Below are positions 6,401 through 11,144 of a stretch of 14,501 bases of DNA, piece by piece. The notes beneath the pieces were generated by a model. The model was not told the origin of the DNA, ran no database searches, and saw only the letters and a program-made list of their open reading frames with translations. The stretch comes from an uncultured Bacillota bacterium. GTDB lineage: Bacteria; Bacillota; Dehalobacteriia; UBA7702. The number at the start of each line of letters is the position of its first letter. Position 1 is the stretch's first letter. The stretch spans positions 1 to 14,501 of the forward strand of contig CACXDX010000109.1 of NCBI GenBank assembly GCA_902766525.1, read 5' to 3'. The translations under genes and the position numbers were made by a program.

Positions 6401-7921
6401 TTGCGAGATCAATGGAACAGTAAAGTCGGCTTTATTATGGCGGCGATCGGCTCTGCCGTCGGCCTGGGGAATATCTGGCGTTTTCCCTATATTGCCGCAA
6501 CCAACGGCGGCGGTGCTTTTTTGCTGCCTTATTTCTTTGTCATTCTTACCGCCGGTATTCCCATCTTGATTTTGGAATACACCATGGGCAAAACCTATCG
6601 CGGCGGCGCACCTTCCACCTGGGCCCGAATCAATAAACGCTTTGAATGGCTGGGCTGGTGGCAGGTTATGTGTTCGTTTATCATCATCACTTACTATTCC
6701 GCCATTGTCGTTTGGGTCGTTTCTTACCTGGGCTTTGCCTTTACCTCAGCCTGGGGAGCAGATCCGACATCTTTCTTTGTCGGCGATTATCTCGGTGTAA
6801 CGGACAGTGCTTTGCATCTCGGCGGTATTCAGACGAATCTTCTGATCCCCTTCCTCTGTGTATGGCTCGTCGCGGCGGTCATTATCTATCGAGGCATCAA
6901 CCGCGGTATCAACCTTGCCTGCAAGATTTGTCTGCCGATCCTCGTTTTTATGATCTTTATTCTTGTGATCCGCGGGCTGACGCTTCCCGGTGCGGTGGAC
7001 GGTCTCGCCTACATGTTCACCCCGGATTGGAGCGCCCTCTTAAAACCGAGTGTTTGGGTCGCCGCATACGGTCAGGTCTTCTACAGTCTTTCCATCTGCT
7101 TTGCGATCATGATCAGCTACGCCAGCTATCTTCCGAAAAAGACGGACGTTGTCAATACCGCTTTTATTACGGCCACAGCCAATCACGGTTTTGAACTCTT
7201 TGCCGGTATCGGCGTCTTCAGCATCATGGGATTCATGGCCTTCCAGCAAAACGTTGCCGTATCCGATGTCGCCACGGCCGGTGTCGGTTTGGCCTTTATG
7301 ACCTTCCCCACTGCCATCAACACACTGCCCGGTTTCAATGCCTTCTTCGGCATCTGCTTCTTCGGCGCATTGCTTACCGCCGGCGTAACCTCGCTGATCT
7401 CAATTCTTCAGGCCGTTACCTCCGGTTTTCAGGATAAATTCAATGTCAGCCACAACAAAGCCTGCACCATCGTGATCGTTCCCGCTTTTGTAATCAGCTT
7501 CCTGTTCATCACCGGCGCCGGTTTGAATATCCTCGATATCGTTGACTATTTCATCAATAATATCGGCGTCGCTTCCGCCGGATTCTTGGAAATCTTCCTC
7601 ATCGGCTGGTTCTTTAAACTTGAAAAACTTCGCAAGGAAGCCAATGAATTCTCCAATTTCAGTATCGGCAAATGGTGGCTTTATGCCATTAAGATCGTCA
7701 CCGTTATCGGCCTCGGCGCCATGTTGATCCTTAATTTGAAGGACACCATCCTCAACGGCTACGGCGGTTACGGCATTGCGGATATCACTGTATTCGGCTG
7801 GGGACTGATCTTCCTTTGTGTCGTTGCCACCATCGTTTTAACGCTCTTAAGAGGACGTGAAGGATACGATAAAATCCCCGATGAATCTGATGTTTCCCTC
7901 AAAGAAAAGGAGGCGGAATAA
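6401..7921 (+). CDS. Sodium-dependent amino acid symporter, NSS (SNF) family, MetP-like
   Basis: 506 residues, with 11-12 hydrophobic membrane segments. The NSS fold is recognised by TM1 (GSAVGLGNIWRFPY at 17-30, whose unwound part binds sodium and substrate), followed by NGGGAFLLPYF and EYTMGK. TM6 has the expected SLSICFAIMISYASY segment. It imports an amino acid driven by sodium; the paired small subunit points to the MetPS-type methionine/alanine importer group, but the substrate is not proven. The start is TTG with AGGAGG 7 bases upstream (6388-6393). A charged tail of about 25 residues follows the last membrane segment. The small-subunit gene begins one base after its stop. It is divergent from the Fur-family regulator and driven by a consensus promoter. 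Confidence 0.93.
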   Translation: MRDQWNSKVGFIMAAIGSAVGLGNIWRFPYIAATNGGGAFLLPYFFVILTAGIPILILEYTMGKTYRGGAPSTWARINKRFEWLGWWQVMCSFIIITYYSAIVVWVVSYLGFAFTSAWGADPTSFFVGDYLGVTDSALHLGGIQTNLLIPFLCVWLVAAVIIYRGINRGINLACKICLPILVFMIFILVIRGLTLPGAVDGLAYMFTPDWSALLKPSVWVAAYGQVFYSLSICFAIMISYASYLPKKTDVVNTAFITATANHGFELFAGIGVFSIMGFMAFQQNVAVSDVATAGVGLAFMTFPTAINTLPGFNAFFGICFFGALLTAGVTSLISILQAVTSGFQDKFNVSHNKACTIVIVPAFVISFLFITGAGLNILDIVDYFINNIGVASAGFLEIFLIGWFFKLEKLRKEANEFSNFSIGKWWLYAIKIVTVIGLGAMLILNLKDTILNGYGGYGIADITVFGWGLIFLCVVATIVLTLLRGREGYDKIPDESDVSLKEKEAE

Positions 7922-7922
7922 A

Positions 7923-8030
7923 ATGACAACGAGTGCTGTTATTATGATGATCATCGGCTGCGGAGGCCTCTGGGGAGGTTTTGCCGTTGCCGTTGGTATC
8001 GCTTTGAAAAATCGAAATAAAGAGGAATAA
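7923..8030 (+). CDS. MetS-type small subunit of the NSS transporter
   Basis: 35 residues, MTTSAVIMMIIGCGGLWGGF then AVAVGIALKNRNKEE. One transmembrane helix with a GGLWGGF core and a short basic tail, the hallmark of the MetS family ('methionine/alanine import NSS transporter subunit'); these micro-proteins accompany NSS transporters and are needed for activity in the Corynebacterium MetPS system. ATG begins one base after the transporter's TAA, with AAGGAGG (7907-7913) 9 bases upstream inside the transporter gene, so translation is tightly linked. Too short for most gene-calling cut-offs. Confidence 0.88.
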   Translation: MTTSAVIMMIIGCGGLWGGFAVAVGIALKNRNKEE

Positions 8031-8043
8031 AAAATGAAGAATA

Positions 8044-8070
8044 AATACCTCCTGCATAGCGGGTGGTATT
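8044..8070. repeat. IS200 right-end hairpin
   Basis: AATACCTCC and GGTGGTATT flank TGCATAGCG to give an imperfect stem with internal mismatches. It is downstream of the transposase stop, where IS200/IS605 elements carry the right-end hairpin recognised by TnpA. A second small hairpin, GGGCATAACCC, is at 8079-8089. Confidence 0.6.
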
Positions 8071-8094
8071 TCATTTTCGGGCATAACCCTAATA

Positions 8095-8616
8095 CTATTG
8101 GCGGCGTACAAGTGCGCTGTTTATTGGCCTGCCAGCCATGCATAGGTTACTTACTACCCATAAATGGGCCCGTGGGTCAAACATCGACAACTGATCACTC
8201 TCTTCGTCTCTCTTCAATTGGTCGGAAATGTACTCCTTTATCACCTTTGTATTCTTCCCCACGGTATCCACGTAATATCCCTTACACCAAAATTCGCGAT
8301 TTCTGTATGCAAATTTCATATTTCCCCATTTTTGGAATATCATCAACGCGCTCTTCCCTTTCAGATATCTCATAAAACCCGAAACGCTCATTTTGGGCGG
8401 GATACTTAGCAGCATATGTATGTTGTCCGGACATACTTCTCCTTCTATGATTTCTACCCCTTTCCATTCACATAATTGCCTTAGTATTTCTCTGATCTCT
8501 ATTCTCTTATCTTCGTAAAATACTTTCCTTCTGTACTTCGGGGCATACACGATGTGATACTTGCAATTCCATTTCGTGTGTGCTAAACTGTTTGTGTCAA
8601 TTCTTTCTTTTTTCAA
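8095..8616 (-). CDS. tnpA: IS200 transposase TnpA (HUH Y1 family), variant HUH motif
   Basis: 173 residues from the preferred start. Single-strand transposase that cuts and joins the IS ends through a Tyr-DNA intermediate. The sequence follows IS200 closely: LAHTKWNCKYHIVYAPKYRR, VEIIEGEVCPDNIHMLLSIP, MSVSGFMRYLKGKSALMIFQ, FWCKGYYVDTVGKNTK (catalytic Tyr in YYVDTVG). The metal-binding motif reads Asn-Ile-His where IS200 enzymes normally have His-hydrophobic-His. The C-terminus after DQLSMFDPR runs about 25 residues (HLWVVSNLCMAGRPINSALV and on), longer than usual, perhaps read-through into the right end. The TTG at 8616 just before KKERIDTNSLAHT is chosen because the family starts here; a GTG at 8670 would add 18 atypical residues. 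A TATAAT at 8662-8667 may be its -10 box. Confidence 0.85.
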   Translation of the reverse strand: MKKERIDTNSLAHTKWNCKYHIVYAPKYRRKVFYEDKRIEIREILRQLCEWKGVEIIEGEVCPDNIHMLLSIPPKMSVSGFMRYLKGKSALMIFQKWGNMKFAYRNREFWCKGYYVDTVGKNTKVIKEYISDQLKRDEESDQLSMFDPRAHLWVVSNLCMAGRPINSALVRRQ

Positions 8617-8705
8617 ATTCGCCCCCGTTTTGTGTATTCTTTTGACTGCTACGTCTTCTCTATTATACACGGCTCGGGGGTCTTTTCATCGGTAAACCTC
8701 TCTTC

Positions 8706-8728
8706 AACCACGCGACTATCGCGTGGTT
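8706..8728. repeat. IS200 left-end hairpin
   Basis: AACCACGCGA-CTA-TCGCGTGGTT, a perfect 10-bp stem with a 3-nt loop, about 90 bases upstream of the transposase start. IS200 left ends carry such a hairpin, used for TnpA recognition and for blocking incoming transcription. Confidence 0.7.
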
Positions 8729-8738
8729 TTCTGTATAC

Positions 8739-8779
8739 AAAAGCAGCGACTCGCCCGTCAGGCGGACCGCTGTTTTTTT
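8739..8779 (+). terminator. Rho-independent terminator, probably of the transporter operon
   Basis: CAGCG (8744-8748) pairs with CGCTG (8768-8772) and, inside it, CGCC with GGCG around CGTCA. Seven T follow (8773-8779) and A's precede, making a classical plus-strand terminator. There is no plus-strand gene between the small-subunit gene and this site except the IS, so it most likely served the transporter operon before insertion. Confidence 0.7.
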
Positions 8780-8951
8780 CTAGACGGCTCTTCTGACCGT
8801 CCGATGCATCCCTTTTATTCCGATCAAAAAAGGTTTTCCCTTTGAAAAGGACGGATCTCAAAGCTCCGTTGAACAGAATACGAATCCTTTTCAAAAACGC
8901 TCCCGGCGTGGGTAGCACCTCGCCGCGCTTCCCCGTTTTCAAGCTTTCAGC
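8780..8951. other. Hairpin-rich intergenic DNA, no convincing gene
   Basis: Contains short inverted repeats: GACGG/CCGTC (8783-8801 region), ACGGA/TCCGT around TCTCAAAGC, and GGCGTGG/CCTCGCC around a TAGC centre. A minus-strand ORF of 97 codons (TTG start at 8942) crosses it but ends inside the IS and has no family resemblance, so it is not called. No tRNA, SRP RNA, 6S or tmRNA signature was recognised. Confidence 0.4.
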
Positions 8952-8981
8952 CTCGCCCCTTTTTCAGCGAGCCTTTTTTTT
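8952..8981 (+). terminator. Possible Rho-independent terminator
   Basis: CTCGC (8952-8956) pairs with GCGAG (8967-8971) around CCCTTTTTCA, followed by CC and eight T (8974-8981). The stem is short. It would end a plus-strand transcript covering 8780-8951. Confidence 0.45.
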
Positions 8982-8983
8982 CA

Positions 8984-9190
8984 TTAACAAACCGCCGCTT
9001 CTCCTGCGTTGAGAAAATACTTCATCGATTGCATAAAAGATAATCTTGACAATAAAATATATTTTTCAAAAAAATTTAAAAGTTTATAAATATCAATATA
9101 GTGACAATCTGTTTGTTTCCGGTTTGTATGAATAAGATATAATTCATATAAAATTAAAGAGGTATACTCGGAGCATATTCTCTTTTTCAT
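8984..9190 (-). CDS. Hypothetical small protein (doubtful)
   Basis: 68 residues, MKKRICSEYTSLILYELYLI then HTNRKQTDCHYIDIYKLLNF and on to an AGEAAVC end. The ATG at 9190 has AAGGA about 6 bases upstream, the only reason to take it seriously. The composition is AT-driven (rich in Ile, Leu, Tyr, Lys). No domain is recognised and no minus-strand promoter is evident. It could be a chance ORF or a gene remnant; a plus-strand promoter-like TATAAT lies within it. Confidence 0.25.
   Translation of the reverse strand: MKKRICSEYTSLILYELYLIHTNRKQTDCHYIDIYKLLNFFEKYILLSRLSFMQSMKYFLNAGEAAVC
9127..9148. repeat. Inverted repeat around a TATAAT box
   Basis: TATGAAT (9127-9133) and ATTCATA (9142-9148) flank a plus-strand TATAAT (9138-9143). 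The best -35 candidate, TTGTTT, is 19 bases upstream, which is poor. If it is a promoter or operator for the ligase gene, the leader would be about 240 nt. No better plus-strand promoter was found between 9150 and 9389. Confidence 0.3.
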
Positions 9191-9389
9191 TTGTATCCTT
9201 CTTTTTTTACGTGATAAAAAAGGAATTTTTGAAAGAACTTCCACACTCAAAGAAGAGAAGAGATACCAATGTTAAAAAAGCGGAAAAACCAAATGGAATA
9301 GGTAAAACAAAGGAGGTATGATTATCGTTGATTTTAGGATTTTTACACGTCCCCCCGAACACTTAAACTACACATCACAAAGGAGAAAA

Positions 9390-11105
9390 ATGAGTAATAA
9401 AATAACACAAAAAAAACCATCAGAGAATAAGCCATGGCTTTCCTTCTGGGGCAATAACCTCCCGGAAGAATCTTTAACAGAGTGCAGCTTATATCATTAT
9501 ATCTATGAGAGGAATAAAAATGATCTGCATGATGACGCGTTAAGATATTTTGATAAAACGATTTCCTATTATAGCTTATTTAAAAATATTCGGCAAACGG
9601 CGAGTGCGTTTAAAAGTATCGGTATAAAAAAAGGAGATATCGTTACGGTTTGTTCCGTCATGACTCCGGAAACAATCTACATATTTTATGCGTTGGATCT
9701 ACTGGGAGCAACACCCAACATGGTAGATCCCCGTACGAGCGCGCAAGGTATCCGAACCTATTTGGAAGAGGTAAATTCCGATGTAGTTTGTACGCTTAAT
9801 GTTGCATATCCAAAAATCCGAGAGGCTGTTGAGGGGTTCCCGGTAAAACATGTTATTATCACCTCTCCGGCTGATTCTCTTTCGCCTTTGAAGAAAATGA
9901 TTTTTAATTTTTCAAAAAAAGATAATAATCATTATGAGACCAACACCATAATGTGGCCGGACTTTTTTGAAAGAGGATCCGACAGCAGAGAGTTTGAGGA
10001 TATCGCATACGACCCGGAACACATCGCGGTGATTGTGCATACAGGCGGGACAACCGGCTCTCCCAAAGGAGTTATGCTGGGGGACAAGTCATACAACGCC
10101 GTGGCGCTGCAGACCGGTATAGGTCGTTTCAAACGCAGGCAGCGCATGCTGAATATTATGCCGCCGTTTATTGCTTACGGATATGCCAACGGAGTCCATT
10201 TGCCCCTAAGCGAAGGAGCGGAAGTAATATTGATCCCGCAGTTTAATCCCGATCAATTCGGCCGTTTATTGAATAAATATCATCCGGAACATGTGGCGGG
10301 TGTGCCTTTGCATTATCAGGTACTGATCAATGATCCGAAAGTGAAAAAATCCGATTTATCCTATTTGCTCTCCGCCGGATGCGGCGGTGACGCGATCAGC
10401 GTGGGAGCAGAGACGGAAGTAAATAATTTTTTATCGGATCATCATTCCCCATATAGACTTTGTAAAGGGTATGGACTGACGGAAGTCGCCTCTACGGCAA
10501 CTGCCAGTATCGGCAATATCAACAAAGTGGGAAGTGTGGGTATTCCGCTCTATCTGACTACGATCGGAATATTTAAACCCGGTTCGGATGAGGAATTGGA
10601 TTACAACACTGAAGGAGAAATATGCATTTCCGGTCCAAACATCATGTTTGGCTATTATGATCAGCCGGAGGAGACCGCTCTGGTAAAAAGAAGACACAGA
10701 GACGGACAAGACTGGATCCATACCGGAGATATCGGACGAATGGATGAGGAAGGTTATATCTATATAACCAACAGGATCAAACGTTTGATAATACGTCATG
10801 ACGGATTCAAAGTATTTCCGTCTGCAATCGAAAATGTGATCAGCGAACATCCTGATATTGAAACAGCCTGTGTTGTAGCCAAGAAAGACCCTGATCACGC
10901 ACAAGGGGATTTACCCTTTGTCTACTTAAAAATAAAAGAACATAGTATCAAAAGATCAAAACAAATAATGCAGGAGGTTAAACAAAAATGTAAAAACGCA
11001 TTAGCGGAATACGCTTTACCCATGGATTACAAAGTAATTGAAACGATTCCGTATACGCCAATCGGAAAGATCGATTATCTTCACCTTGAATCAAAAGATG
11101 GTTAA
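9390..11105 (+). CDS. Acyl-adenylate-forming ligase (ANL superfamily, acyl-CoA synthetase-like)
   Basis: 571 residues. Enzymes of this superfamily activate a carboxylic acid with ATP to an acyl-AMP and usually pass it to CoA or a carrier thiol. Core motifs: P-loop-like TGGTTGSPKG (218-227), A5 YGLTE (361-365), A7 WIHTGDIGRMDEEGYIYI (Asp447), A8 NRIKRLIIRHDGFKVFP (461 onward) and A10 TPIGKID with the catalytic Lys560. In A8 the position after Lys, usually Asp or Glu, is Arg. No signal peptide or membrane segment; cytoplasmic. The acid used cannot be predicted. ATG at 9390 with AAGGAG 4-5 bases upstream is preferred; an in-frame ATG at 9318 also exists, but its AGGAGG is only one base away. The SLH-SGNH gene follows within 40 bases. 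Codon use is more AT-rich than the housekeeping block. Confidence 0.88.
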   Translation: MSNKITQKKPSENKPWLSFWGNNLPEESLTECSLYHYIYERNKNDLHDDALRYFDKTISYYSLFKNIRQTASAFKSIGIKKGDIVTVCSVMTPETIYIFYALDLLGATPNMVDPRTSAQGIRTYLEEVNSDVVCTLNVAYPKIREAVEGFPVKHVIITSPADSLSPLKKMIFNFSKKDNNHYETNTIMWPDFFERGSDSREFEDIAYDPEHIAVIVHTGGTTGSPKGVMLGDKSYNAVALQTGIGRFKRRQRMLNIMPPFIAYGYANGVHLPLSEGAEVILIPQFNPDQFGRLLNKYHPEHVAGVPLHYQVLINDPKVKKSDLSYLLSAGCGGDAISVGAETEVNNFLSDHHSPYRLCKGYGLTEVASTATASIGNINKVGSVGIPLYLTTIGIFKPGSDEELDYNTEGEICISGPNIMFGYYDQPEETALVKRRHRDGQDWIHTGDIGRMDEEGYIYITNRIKRLIIRHDGFKVFPSAIENVISEHPDIETACVVAKKDPDHAQGDLPFVYLKIKEHSIKRSKQIMQEVKQKCKNALAEYALPMDYKVIETIPYTPIGKIDYLHLESKDG

Positions 11106-11144
11106 ACTGTGTCTTATAAATACAAGAAAGGAGAAAAAGTAATA

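Larger units (their letters stand above)
8035..8740 (-). mobile_element. IS200-type insertion sequence (IS200/IS605 family), ends approximate
   Basis: A single Y1 transposase gene with no accessory tnpB, flanked by subterminal hairpins (8706-8728 at the left end, 8044-8070 at the right end) instead of terminal inverted repeats. About 0.7 kb overall, the normal size for IS200. IS200 elements make no target duplication, so the exact ends cannot be set without an empty site. The element lies between the stop of the small-subunit gene and a strong plus-strand terminator, so it probably split the 3' untranslated region of the transporter operon. Confidence 0.8.

Noticed and set aside
8034..8375. 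113-codon plus-strand ORF right after the small-subunit gene, with a weak GAGG in front
   Set aside because: Almost all of it runs through the IS200 right end and antisense to tnpA. At most its first few codons are native; the composition gives no family. It may be a coincidence of the insertion.
8649..8942. 97-codon minus-strand ORF crossing the left end of the IS
   Set aside because: It terminates inside the IS, spans a strong terminator and the left-end hairpin, starts at TTG, and resembles no family.
8780..9000. tRNA, SRP RNA, 6S RNA or tmRNA gene
   Set aside because: No GTTCGAATC-type T-loop, no GGAA/SRP tetraloop motif, no long 6S-like bubble arms and no tag-peptide segment could be found.
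9269..9301. 10-residue ORF (MLKKRKNQME) before the ligase gene
   Set aside because: No clear ribosome binding site, Lys-rich by composition, and too short to support.
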